Shown here piece after piece: positions 31,448 to 39,427 of a DNA stretch of 39,668 nucleotides. How positions within the stretch are numbered: the first letter of the stretch is position 1; each line of letters starts with the position of its first letter. The stretch is from an uncultured Eubacteriales bacterium (GTDB lineage Bacteria; Bacillota; Clostridia; Oscillospirales; Oscillospiraceae). The DNA lies in NCBI GenBank assembly GCA_958402445.1, contig CATXTO010000018.1, positions 1-39,668 on the forward strand. Reading direction: 5' to 3'. The position numbers and the translations under genes were made by a program. The notes beneath the pieces are model-generated. The model did not search any database and was not told the DNA's origin. It saw only the letters and a program-made list of their open reading frames with translations.

Positions 31448-33925
31448 TTATTCAAACTTAATTTCCTCCACCAATCTCATCCTGCGGCTCTTACAGATCG
31501 GAGCGACGGAGCCGAGCAGGGTCACGAGAATCCCCATGCCGCCGGCGGTCAGAAAGATAGCGGCGTCCAGCTCCGGCGCCATGGAGATCTTGGGACCTGC
31601 CACAAGGAAAATCGTCTGGATCTCCATGTAGGAGACGAAGATTGCAATGACGGCCCCGATCAGGCCGGAGGAAAAGCCCTCGATTAACGTCATCTTTCTG
31701 TTCTGCCGGTTGGAGAGCCCCACGGACTTATACATGGCGATGGTCCGCCGCTTTTGCATGTAGTTGATCAACAGATTATTGATGACCCCCACGGCTGCCA
31801 GCAGGAGAATGCAATAGGTCATGCTGTGCATGGGCTGTAAGAAGGCGCCCACGGTGGAAAGGGCGTCCGCGTTGAACTCCTCCACCGTCCGGCTCCAGTT
31901 CGAGGTGTCGCCAAACAGATCCCGGATCTGTACCATAATGGCGTCCGGGTCCGCGGCGGTATAGGCGAGGAAGTCATAGGCGGAAGCGCCAAAATCGGAC
32001 ACTGCGTAAGTGGAGGAAATCACCGCCTCTACGTCCGTGGCCCTAGATTGGAAGCTGCCCACAACCTGATAATCGTTTTGCCCGGCGGCGCAAGCCAGCG
32101 TCAGGGTGTCTCCGATGGCAAAGCCGGTGCGCGCTATGCAGCGCTCGCTTAGCAGGATGGCCCGCTCCCCGGCAAAGGCGGAGACCGCCTGCTCCTGCAT
32201 ACCGTTTTCCGTATAGTGAAGCGCCAGCATGGGGCCGTACCATTCCAAATGATCGGTTGCTTCCAGCCGGCTGAGGGTCACGCCGCCGGCCTGCATCTGA
32301 TTCTCATATGCATAGACGGGAAGCACCTTTCCAATGCCATCCATCTGTTTGACCTGTTCCACAAAGTCCGGCTCCATATACCCGTCTGCAAACCCATCCA
32401 GTTCGGCGCCATTGAAAACGTCGCTGACATAGGTGGTGACAAAATTCCCCACCACAGTGATCGCAATTACGGCGGAGATGCTGATAAACAGCAGGGTGAT
32501 GTTCTGCGCGGTGTTCTTGTTGTCGCGCATATTCCGGGCGGCGAGCCGGCCCTCATTTCCCAAGACCGCGCCAAAGAGATGCTCCAATCCCATCGAGAGC
32601 AGGTTCGTCAGCTGCGGCACGATCAGGATGGTGGCGGCGATCAGACCCAACAGGGAAAAGCCCCCGGCCAGGTACAGCATTTTTCCGGATGCCAGCTTGG
32701 GGAGGATGATGGAAAGGATGAAAAGCGCGACGCCGGCCCCCACGATGAACCGCTGGGGAACCCGCTTTTCTTCCACGCCGCCCAGCACCACATCTTTGAT
32801 GGGCAGGCGGCTCGCCCGGCGCACCGGGAGCCATGCGGAAAGCAGGGAAGCAACGACCGCAACAACAAAGGAAAAAAGAATGCTGGAGGGAGAGATCACG
32901 ACAGGGATCTCAATGCCCTGGCAGAGCGATTGTCCCATTCCCTGTAAAATCAGTTTCAGCACCAATGCGCCTGCCGGAATGCCAAGCAGGCCGCCCATGA
33001 CACCGTACAGCGCGCTTTCCAACAGGAGAAGACGGGTCACAGCCTTTTGCGTCGCCCCCATGCTGCGGAATGTTCCAATAATCGGCAGACGGTCCAGGGT
33101 AATCACCTTGTAGCTGCTGTAGATAATGAAGATGCTCATGGTCAGAGAGAAAAAGCTGATCAGGAAGAACGGCATGGATTTTTGCCTTGCATCCGCGGCA
33201 ATCTGCGCCTCGTTGACCACCTCGGCCACCCGGTATCTGCCGTCGGGCAGGGCCGCGGCCAGTTCGTTTTTCAGTTCGGCAGTCGTCGTTCCCTCAAAGG
33301 GCGCAACGAGTAGTTCCGTGTATCCATCCTTTTGGTCCAGCAGCCCGGACAAAGTGGAAAGGGGCAGCAGGGCGGTGACGCCTCTTGTGTGTCTCAGGAA
33401 AACGGTATCATAGGCGGCGATTGCGGCCACTTTCAAAGAAACCGGCTGGCCTCCAATTTGCAGCGTGACCGTATCGCCCGCCGTGATCCCGTATTTTGCG
33501 GTAAAGCGGTCCGGCAATATCACCTGATTCCCCGTAAAATCAGCAATCTCACCGCCGTCCGCCAGGCGTGGCGGGTTGATTTCACCCAGCCTCGATAAAT
33601 CCGCGCCGATCAGGTCCACCGTTTCATAATAGCCGTTTTCATGATAGAGGGCCGCTCCCTCCAGCATTCCCACGCTGGCCCGGATGCCCGGCAGCTCCGG
33701 CAGGGCTTCGGGCTCAATTTCTCCCTCCACGGCGGTGACCGAGAGGGTGGCGCTGCCGGCCCTCCCCCGCGCCATTTTCCGCTGTGCGCTCTCATAGGAG
33801 GCTCCAATGGAAAATGACACGAACAGCAGCGTGGTGGAGAGCAGGATGGACAGCAGCATGACCGCGGTTCTCATTTTCCGCTCTTTTACATTTGTGAGGA
33901 TGTATTTCAGGATGATATTCAACAT
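31448..33925 (-). CDS. Large FtsX-type ABC permease (module 2)
   Basis: An 825-residue permease with two FtsX cores. N-terminal helix (TAVMLLSILLSTTLLFVSFS), a first extracytoplasmic domain, three helices between about 260 and 380, connecting helices near 395-440, a second extracytoplasmic domain (about 500-690) and three terminal helices (for example MTYCILLLAAVGVINNLLIN and the final TAGGMGILVTLLGSVAPI). Such double-core permeases (about 800 residues) work with one ATPase in peptide-sensing or efflux systems in Firmicutes. AGTAGGTGCT precedes the ATG; the upstream FMN-binding gene ends 5 bases earlier. The substrate is unknown. Confidence 0.92.
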   Translation of the reverse strand: MLNIILKYILTNVKERKMRTAVMLLSILLSTTLLFVSFSIGASYESAQRKMARGRAGSATLSVTAVEGEIEPEALPELPGIRASVGMLEGAALYHENGYYETVDLIGADLSRLGEINPPRLADGGEIADFTGNQVILPDRFTAKYGITAGDTVTLQIGGQPVSLKVAAIAAYDTVFLRHTRGVTALLPLSTLSGLLDQKDGYTELLVAPFEGTTTAELKNELAAALPDGRYRVAEVVNEAQIAADARQKSMPFFLISFFSLTMSIFIIYSSYKVITLDRLPIIGTFRSMGATQKAVTRLLLLESALYGVMGGLLGIPAGALVLKLILQGMGQSLCQGIEIPVVISPSSILFSFVVAVVASLLSAWLPVRRASRLPIKDVVLGGVEEKRVPQRFIVGAGVALFILSIILPKLASGKMLYLAGGFSLLGLIAATILIVPQLTNLLSMGLEHLFGAVLGNEGRLAARNMRDNKNTAQNITLLFISISAVIAITVVGNFVTTYVSDVFNGAELDGFADGYMEPDFVEQVKQMDGIGKVLPVYAYENQMQAGGVTLSRLEATDHLEWYGPMLALHYTENGMQEQAVSAFAGERAILLSERCIARTGFAIGDTLTLACAAGQNDYQVVGSFQSRATDVEAVISSTYAVSDFGASAYDFLAYTAADPDAIMVQIRDLFGDTSNWSRTVEEFNADALSTVGAFLQPMHSMTYCILLLAAVGVINNLLINYMQKRRTIAMYKSVGLSNRQNRKMTLIEGFSSGLIGAVIAIFVSYMEIQTIFLVAGPKISMAPELDAAIFLTAGGMGILVTLLGSVAPICKSRRMRLVEEIKFE

Positions 33926-33930
33926 AGCAC

Positions 33931-34335
33931 CTACTTTCTATCGGAAGGATTTGCGGCGTCCTCCAATGCGTTTTCGATTGCTTTTAACATGGTGTCGCGG
34001 GTGAGGGTAGCGCCGGTGATGGCGTCGACCTCCAAGGATTGCTTGGTGCAGACGGCCCCGGCAATTTGTTCCGCCTGCTCCAGGTAGGCGGCTTTGTGTT
34101 CCACGACCTCGATGCCGGTGATCTCGTGGTCCTGGATCGCGACCGAAACGACAGCGAAGAGGATTTTATTTTGACATACGCCGATATACGTACCATCTGA
34201 GACCGTGTTTAGATCGACCGTGCCGATCTCCAGAGGCTGCGGACGCAAGAAAACGGCCACCAGTGCGAAACAGACACAGGCCGTGGCCACGACAGTTAGT
34301 AGATAAGGGATCGTTTTTTTCAAGTTCGCTTTCAT
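33931..34335 (-). CDS. Membrane-anchored FMN-binding domain protein
   Basis: A 134-residue protein with one N-terminal membrane helix (about 10-30) and an extracytoplasmic FMN_bind domain. The motif DAITGATLT (104-112) is the covalent flavinylation site of NqrC/RnfG-type proteins, where ApbE attaches FMN to the last Thr (Thr112). AAGGGGGAGAAC precedes the ATG at 34335; the longer open frame runs through the upstream hairpin. It opens the permease-ATPase operon of module 2, an unusual place for a flavoprotein. An extracytoplasmic redox role next to an FtsX transporter is suggested by position; the electron donor is not visible in this window. Confidence 0.85.
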   Translation of the reverse strand: MKANLKKTIPYLLTVVATACVCFALVAVFLRPQPLEIGTVDLNTVSDGTYIGVCQNKILFAVVSVAIQDHEITGIEVVEHKAAYLEQAEQIAGAVCTKQSLEVDAITGATLTRDTMLKAIENALEDAANPSDRK

Positions 34336-34364
34336 GTTCTCCCCCTTCCAAAGTAAGAAAGAAA

Positions 34365-34408
34365 AAGGTTGGCAGCTATCATTGAAACAATGATACTCTG
34401 CCAACCTT
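34365..34408 (-). terminator. Composite hairpin between kinase 2 and the FMN-binding gene
   Basis: AAGGTTGGCAG (34365-34375) pairs with 34398-34408, with an inner TATCATTG/CAATGATA stem. On the minus strand it is followed by TTTTTCTTTCTT. It fits a terminator for kinase 2, but it overlaps one TTAAGGTT repeat and may be part of the control region of the next operon. Confidence 0.65.
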
Positions 34409-34442
34409 AATTCAGCTTGTAGGCAACCTTAATTAACCTTAA
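34403..34442 (-). promoter_or_regulatory. Three TTAAGGTT direct repeats, candidate response regulator 2 operator
   Basis: Perfect copies of TTAAGGTT on the minus strand at 34442-34435, 34432-34425 and 34410-34403 (offsets 10 and 22 bases, near one and two helical turns). The first overlaps the kinase 2 stop codon. A TTGGCA sequence follows the last repeat and could serve as -35 for the FMN-binding/permease/ATPase operon; the -10 is weak. Confidence 0.55.
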
Positions 34443-35851
34443 CGGGATGGAAAGTCGATTTGAAAAGTGGTGCCGACAGTCAGAATGCTGGAAACAGTGA
34501 CCTTGCCGCCGTGCAGTTCGAAGATACTTTTGGCAATTGCAAGGCCCAACCCGCTTCCTTCGGGCTTTTGCTCGGTATTTGTTCCCCGATAGTAGCGGTC
34601 GAATAGGTGCTCTTTCACTTCCGGCTGCATGCCCGCCCCATTATCAGCAACGACGATCTGGAATGCGGTATCGGATGCTGTAATGCGCAGGGTGACTTCG
34701 GTGCTCTCCTGCCCATGCACAAAGGCATTGATGACCAGGTTCCGAAAGGCCCTTTTAAAAAGCGTTTGGTCAAACGAAAAAGGTATGGTTTCTTCCGCGC
34801 TTTCAAAGTGAATGACACGCTTTTCATATTCCGGGGTGTTCAAAATAGTAATGGCAAGCTCCTTGAGAAAACGGACGATGTTCTGCTTGTCGCGGCGGAT
34901 GGGGAGCATCCCATTTTCCAGTTGGTAGGTCAGCTTCAGGTCGTCGATCAGGGCCTCCATATAAGAGACGTTTTTCAGCATAATCCCAGCATAACGGCTG
35001 CACCACTCCCGGTCCCCGCCGCTGGTTTCCCGCAAGATCTCCGCATACCCCTTGATGGGAGAAAGGGGCGTTTTCAAGTCGTGGGTGATGTTGGCGATCC
35101 ACTCCTCCCGCATTTTTTCTGTCTGCGCCCGGAGATGGTCGCTGGCCCTGATTTCTGCGTCCAGCGTATTCAGGCTGTCGTACAAATCATGGAACACGCC
35201 ATGGCCTTGCGTGGGAAGATAGCTGCGAACGGCAATTTCGTGGACGGCAGCCGTCAGCCGCTTCATCGCCTTCGTGGTAAAAAGCCCATAGAGGACGCCC
35301 GAAATCAGGACAAGCAGAAGCAGCGCCGAAAGGATCGGTAAAAGGATTGCTTTGCCGCCTGTGAATTGTTCGCCGTTGACATACATCGTCACCTTGGAGA
35401 CATGCACAGGGAAGTACAGGAGATAGGCGTACTGCTCCCCGGCGTTGGAGGCGATGCCTGCAAAGACGGTCATTGCGCTGTCCTCCAATTTTCCTGTTTG
35501 AAGGAGCTGCAGCAGTCCTGCACTGGAATAGGACGTGGGGGCCTGTTCCGGCCTTTGGTAGCTGGTCACTTCACGGCCGGAGGCGTCTAAGATCTGGATG
35601 CCCACCTCATTCTCCTGCAACAACTCGATCCCTGCCTGCTTAATCTGTGGCGCGGCGTCGAGGAAGATGATCTGGCTGCGAAACGCCTCCGTGAATGCTT
35701 TGGGCCAGTCGCTTCTCACGCTTGCGCCATTGGGTGTCTGAATAAAAACGGTTTGAAGAAAAAGGACGCCGGCCAGCAGGACCGTCCCCAGCAGCGAGAG
35801 AAAGAAAATCAGGTAAATATGGAATATCGTGCGATAGCCGGACCGTTTCAT
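34439..35851 (-). CDS. Sensor histidine kinase 2
   Basis: A 470-residue membrane sensor: helix 1 (about 10-36), an extracytoplasmic domain of about 130 residues (VGIQILDASGREVTSYQRPE and following), helix 2 (about 168-192), HAMP, HisKA with His257 (IANITHDLKTPLSPIKGY), and an ATPase domain with NLVINAFVHG, DNGAGM and GSGLGLAIAKSIFELHGG. The start directly abuts the regulator stop (TAG-ATG), indicating translational coupling. The sensor domain is much larger than in kinase 1, so a different signal is expected. Confidence 0.95.
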   Translation of the reverse strand: MKRSGYRTIFHIYLIFFLSLLGTVLLAGVLFLQTVFIQTPNGASVRSDWPKAFTEAFRSQIIFLDAAPQIKQAGIELLQENEVGIQILDASGREVTSYQRPEQAPTSYSSAGLLQLLQTGKLEDSAMTVFAGIASNAGEQYAYLLYFPVHVSKVTMYVNGEQFTGGKAILLPILSALLLLVLISGVLYGLFTTKAMKRLTAAVHEIAVRSYLPTQGHGVFHDLYDSLNTLDAEIRASDHLRAQTEKMREEWIANITHDLKTPLSPIKGYAEILRETSGGDREWCSRYAGIMLKNVSYMEALIDDLKLTYQLENGMLPIRRDKQNIVRFLKELAITILNTPEYEKRVIHFESAEETIPFSFDQTLFKRAFRNLVINAFVHGQESTEVTLRITASDTAFQIVVADNGAGMQPEVKEHLFDRYYRGTNTEQKPEGSGLGLAIAKSIFELHGGKVTVSSILTVGTTFQIDFPSR

Positions 35852-36556
35852 CTATTCCATCCTCTTTTTGAGCTTGTAGCCCAGACCTTTTACCGTAATG
35901 AGCTGCTTAGGGTCGGATGGGGTATCTTCAATCTTTTCTCGCAGGTGCCGGATATGCACCATGATTGTGTTATCACAAATACTGCTGTACTCGCCCCACA
36001 CCTGTTCATAGAGCCGTTCTTTGCTGATGATCTGATCCGCGTTCTCCATCAGATGGGACAACAGCAGGAACTCGCGGCCAGTCAGTCCAATTTCCTGCCC
36101 ATTCTTATAAGCCTGGCAGCTTTCTTTATCAATTGAAATCGGCCCGACAGTCAAACAAGCCATATCATTCTTGGAAATGGCGCTTTGATATTGCTGGCGG
36201 CGCAGCTGGGCCTTGACCCGGAACACCACTTCACGCGGGCTGAACGGTTTTGTGATATAATCGTCACCGCCGTAAGACAGGCCAAGAATCTTATCGATAT
36301 CATCGTTTTTTGAGGACAGGAACAGGATGGAGCAGTAAGAAAACGCACGAATTTGTTTGCATACTTCCAAGCCATCCAGATCAGGAAGCATAATATCCAG
36401 GACGACGACATCCGGCTGAAATTCTCGGCAAACTTCCAAGGCTTCCATGCCGGTATAGGCTTTCCGCACTGACCCAAATCCCTCTTTGTTCAACACTTCT
36501 TCCATGAGATTCACAATGTCTTTTTCATCGTCAACCAACAAGATTTTATTCGACAC
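35852..36556 (-). CDS. OmpR/PhoB-family response regulator 2
   Basis: A 234-residue regulator: receiver domain with Asp9-Asp10-Glu11, phospho-acceptor Asp54 (VVLDIMLPDLDGLEV) and Lys103 (ITKPFSPRE), then a winged-helix domain (VGPISIDKESCQAYKNGQEI, ending ITVKGLGYKLKKRME). I prefer the GTG at 36556 because AGCAGGTGCCAGA precedes it and the receiver begins at once (SNKILLVDDE); the ATG ten codons earlier lacks a ribosome site. A promoter lies at 36605-36633. The candidate target is the FMN-binding/permease/ATPase operon with TTAAGGTT repeats. Confidence 0.93.
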   Translation of the reverse strand: MSNKILLVDDEKDIVNLMEEVLNKEGFGSVRKAYTGMEALEVCREFQPDVVVLDIMLPDLDGLEVCKQIRAFSYCSILFLSSKNDDIDKILGLSYGGDDYITKPFSPREVVFRVKAQLRRQQYQSAISKNDMACLTVGPISIDKESCQAYKNGQEIGLTGREFLLLSHLMENADQIISKERLYEQVWGEYSSICDNTIMVHIRHLREKIEDTPSDPKQLITVKGLGYKLKKRME

Positions 36557-36604
36557 TCTGGCACCTGCTTTCTTTTCCAAGGACATCCAATGGTTTCATA
36601 ATTC

Positions 36605-36633
36605 ATCATAATTCTTTGCATCGTCATATGCAA
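36605..36633 (-). promoter_or_regulatory. Promoter of regulator/kinase pair 2
   Basis: Minus strand: TTGCAT (36633-36628), a 17-base spacer and TATGAT (36610-36605), about 50 bases before the GTG start. Confidence 0.6.
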
Positions 36634-36739
36634 GGCTTAATTTCACCGAATAGCATCATGGTATCCATGATTGATTTGAACGATCTCCGATGATGCGGAA
36701 TCGTCTTACAATCCGGTAAATTTTAGGTTGCAAGTCTGT

Positions 36740-36773
36740 AAAAAATAGACGTCCAAGAGTGGAACGTCTATTT
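36740..36773 (-). terminator. Terminator of the sirtuin-macrodomain operon
   Basis: AAATAGACGT (36743-36752) pairs with ACGTCTATTT (36764-36773) around an 11-base loop; on the minus strand the stem runs into TTTTTTAC. It overlaps the last bases of the macrodomain gene. Confidence 0.8.
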
Positions 36774-37569
36774 AAGGGGGGGTTATTTCGTTTTCCAACA
36801 GCTTTTGATAGATGGCCAGGTCCTGGTCGGTGAAGACATTGAATACGACCTGCCGGATGGACGGGTTGTTGGTCAGGAAGCGGGAGACGGTCCGCACCGC
36901 GATCTCGGCGGCCCGATCCTGCGGGAAACAAAAGACGCCGGTGGAGATGCAGCAAAAGGCCAGGGACCGCACCCCGTTCTTCACGGCCAACTCCAGACAG
37001 GATTGATAACAGCTCGCCAAAAGCTCGCAGTCGCGCGCCCGGAGCCGCCCGGAGACGACCGGCCCGACCGTATGCAGAACATACCCGCAGGGGAGGTTAT
37101 ACCCCGCCGTAATCTTGGCGGTCCCCGTCGCTTCCGCATGCCCCTGCGCCTGCATGATTTCGTGGCAGGCCAGCCGAAGCTGAACGCCCGAGAGGGAGTG
37201 AATGATGTTGTCGATGCAGGTGTGGCAGGGCTGAAAGCATCCCAAAAGGCTGCTGTTGGCCGCGTTGACGATGGCGTCTATCCTCAGGCGGGTTATATCG
37301 CCCTGCCAGAGAAAGAGGCGGTTGTCGGCGCGCGTAGGGGAGAAAGCGGCGCTTTCCACGATTCCACGCTGGTTGATTTCCTCCGACAAGTAGGCGTCTT
37401 GCACGCGCAGGAAGTCAGCCGAGGCCGGAAGGGGAGGCCGCACGTTCATCAAAGAGCGCAGAAGCCGTTTCTGATCCGCCTCTTCCGAGGGGATTTTAGG
37501 CGCGCGGTACTGCGGCAGCTCCGCCTGTATGGCGCGGATCAGGAAGATCCGCCGTTGCGCCTGGGTCAT
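36772..37569 (-). CDS. Zinc-dependent macrodomain ADP-ribosyl hydrolase
   Basis: A 265-residue protein with a macrodomain (about residues 83-255). The ADP-ribose-binding start GDITRLRIDAIVNAANSSLLG (Asp91, Asn102, Asn105) is followed by GCFQPCHTCIDN, whose Cys111, His116 and Cys118 are the zinc ligands of the class associated with SirTM sirtuins. The phosphate loop appears as SISTGV-like CCISTGVFCFP. It should remove ADP-ribose placed on proteins by the sirtuin encoded just upstream. The start overlaps the sirtuin stop (ATGA), with AGGAGCTGAAAAC in front. An N-terminal helical extension of about 80 residues is typical of this class. Confidence 0.93.
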   Translation of the reverse strand: MTQAQRRIFLIRAIQAELPQYRAPKIPSEEADQKRLLRSLMNVRPPLPASADFLRVQDAYLSEEINQRGIVESAAFSPTRADNRLFLWQGDITRLRIDAIVNAANSSLLGCFQPCHTCIDNIIHSLSGVQLRLACHEIMQAQGHAEATGTAKITAGYNLPCGYVLHTVGPVVSGRLRARDCELLASCYQSCLELAVKNGVRSLAFCCISTGVFCFPQDRAAEIAVRTVSRFLTNNPSIRQVVFNVFTDQDLAIYQKLLENEITPP

Positions 37570-38414
37570 GTTTTCAGCTCCTTTCTCAGAAGGGCCAGAG
37601 TCCGCCCCAAATCCCCCAAGATGCAGATGGACCGCCCGGTCAGCCCCGGCGGCTGCCAGGCCGCCTCTAAATTCACCCGGGCGTACACCGCCCTGGGGTT
37701 TTGCTCCGCCATCCGCTGAAAGGGATACCGGATGATGCCCGGGGTATTGCCGCCCACGCCCAGCTCCCAGAAGAGAACGTGGGCGCCGGCGTACCGCCGC
37801 AGGAAAGCCAGATAGCGGTCCCTGGCCGCATACCAGCCCTCGTCCTGCACAAAGCTGTCGTCGCAGCGTAGGTTCATGGTCATGGGCCCGCCGCAGCGGG
37901 GACAGCGAGGCGCCAGCCCGGAGGGAACCCGCATGTTCTTCTGCTCGCCCACCATCCGTCGGACGGACCCCTCGTTATCATAGGTCTTTTCGTGACAGGG
38001 CGCCGCGCACTGCCACAGGCCGTAATCGCCCTGGGTGTAAAACAGGCGGCTCTTGTCGAATCCCGCCCGCTGGAAGCAATGATCCACGTTGGTGGTCAGG
38101 ACGAAATACGCTTTTTCCCGCACCAGCTCCAGCAGGTCCTGATACACGGGGCCCGGGGGGTCCCGGTAGCGGTTGATCCAGATATAGCGGCTCCAGTAGG
38201 CCCAGAACTCCTCCGGGGAGGGAAAGGGGTAGAAGCCGCCCGCGTACATGTCCGGGAAGCGGTAGCGGGCGATAAAATCGGGAAATGCCTGCTCAAATCG
38301 CGGTCCGGCATAGGAAAAGCCCGCCGCGCTGGAGAGCCCGGCTCCTGCTCCGATGAGGACCGCGTCGGCGCCGGCAATCGCGTCGGCCAACATCTGAATT
38401 TGCGCGTCATGCAA
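37566..38414 (-). CDS. Class M sirtuin (SirTM), protein ADP-ribosyltransferase
   Basis: About 282 residues. NAD-binding Rossmann elements GAGAGLSSAAGFSYAGPRF and TTNVDHCF are present, but the sirtuin catalytic His (LHG) is replaced by Gln in YTQGDYGLWQC, as in SirTM proteins, which ADP-ribosylate rather than deacylate. The zinc module has Cys-x3-Cys (CAAPC) and CPRC. The TTG at 38414 is preferred because AGGAGG lies 9 bases upstream; a TTG at 38441, nine codons earlier, is also possible and would place the key residues at Asn118 and Gln137. SirTM is known to modify lipoyl-carrier GcvH-L, with a linked macrodomain reversing it. Here GcvH-L and LplA are not visible, so the target may differ. 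Confidence 0.9.
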   Translation of the reverse strand: MHDAQIQMLADAIAGADAVLIGAGAGLSSAAGFSYAGPRFEQAFPDFIARYRFPDMYAGGFYPFPSPEEFWAYWSRYIWINRYRDPPGPVYQDLLELVREKAYFVLTTNVDHCFQRAGFDKSRLFYTQGDYGLWQCAAPCHEKTYDNEGSVRRMVGEQKNMRVPSGLAPRCPRCGGPMTMNLRCDDSFVQDEGWYAARDRYLAFLRRYAGAHVLFWELGVGGNTPGIIRYPFQRMAEQNPRAVYARVNLEAAWQPPGLTGRSICILGDLGRTLALLRKELKT

Positions 38415-38463
38415 AATAGGTTCCCTCCTGATTTCGCCCAATGCTCCGTCCCCAGCCTGCCGG

Positions 38464-39264
38464 TCATTGGGGGAAGAAGAATTCCGCGGTCATGTCTAAA
38501 TAATGATCCCCGCCGTAGCTGCCGTACTGGCGCCGGACCTCCTCCAGGAATGCCTGCCTGTCGCAGCACAGGGCGGCAATGCGCTTTAGATTCTCCAGGT
38601 ATTCCAGCTTGGTCCGGACGTCCTTCAAATCCTCCGGTGTGTAGTGGGAGGTCAGTACCAGGGTATAGCCCTTGTCCAAATAGCCCCGGAGCTGCCGGAG
38701 CATGGCGTCGGCGTGCGCGGGCCCGGCTACGATGGAGTGGCAGTCATGCCCCAGCATGTGGGTGTAGACGGCGTTGAGCTCCGGGATTTCCACATCGAAG
38801 GCCTCCGGCGTGGGCAGAATGCGGAAGGAAATGCCGCCGATGGTGCAGACGCCTGCCTCCAGGTAATCCGTAACCGTGTGGAGGGTCCCGTCGAAGCGTG
38901 GGCCGAAGGCGGCGGTGAAGCCGTCGATGAGGGACCTTCCCCTGCCCTGGTGGCCGTAGGCGTCGGCGTTTCGGGTGGCGTATTTTCTCGCCTCCGGCAG
39001 AAACGTGCCGCCGGCCATGTGATAAGCCAGGAGCATGCCGGCCACGGACAGCTTCCGCTCCGCCAGATAGGCGGTCAGAGCCCGGTTGTTCTGGACAAAG
39101 CAGGGGGACTCCAGCAGCACAACCTGGCCCTGCTTCTCCAGGAGGAATACCTCGTCGTCCAATGGGTCCTGGGTTTGATAGGCGTGGAGTTTCACCGCGC
39201 CAAAATCATACACGCGCATCTCGCCCTGGTCCAGGGCAGTTTTCGTGAATGTAGTTTTGTTCAT
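38464..39264 (-). CDS. Metallo-beta-lactamase-fold-like protein with degraded metal site
   Basis: A 266-residue protein that reads as an MBL-fold relative: GAVKLHAYQTQDPLDDEVFLLE then QVVLLESPCF at the start, KLSVAGMLLAYHMAGG where active members have HxHxDH, GHDCHSIVAGPAH (His173, Asp174, His176) and LTSHYTPEDLKDVRTKLEYL near the end. With YHMAGG in place of HxHxDH the standard dizinc site is lost, so catalysis is doubtful, or uses another geometry. TGGAGGAATGAGAC precedes the ATG. It is the first gene of the operon with SirTM and the macrodomain (sirtuin start about 50 bases downstream), so a role as substrate, regulator or reader is possible. Confidence in the fold is moderate. Confidence 0.65.
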   Translation of the reverse strand: MNKTTFTKTALDQGEMRVYDFGAVKLHAYQTQDPLDDEVFLLEKQGQVVLLESPCFVQNNRALTAYLAERKLSVAGMLLAYHMAGGTFLPEARKYATRNADAYGHQGRGRSLIDGFTAAFGPRFDGTLHTVTDYLEAGVCTIGGISFRILPTPEAFDVEIPELNAVYTHMLGHDCHSIVAGPAHADAMLRQLRGYLDKGYTLVLTSHYTPEDLKDVRTKLEYLENLKRIAALCCDRQAFLEEVRRQYGSYGGDHYLDMTAEFFFPQ

Positions 39265-39314
39265 GTCTCATTCCTCCAGGATACAGATTTTGCAGCCTTC
39301 CTTGCTGTACCCTT

Positions 39315-39343
39315 ATCCTATCCTGGATAGTTTCTTTTGTAAA
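39315..39343 (-). promoter_or_regulatory. Promoter of the MBL-like/SirTM/macrodomain operon with palindromic operator
   Basis: Minus strand: TTTACA (39343-39338), 17-base spacer, TAGGAT (39320-39315). A perfect palindrome, CTATCC-t-GGATAG (39318-39330), lies across the spacer and into the -10, the placement expected for a repressor or MerR-like operator. Confidence 0.6.
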
Positions 39344-39427
39344 GTAAGCACATTTTTGTAACTAAGGGGCTTGTTTGGAAACGAATGCGACAGGCGAGGG
39401 TTTGCGGGGACGCGCTGAGTCGTGGAC

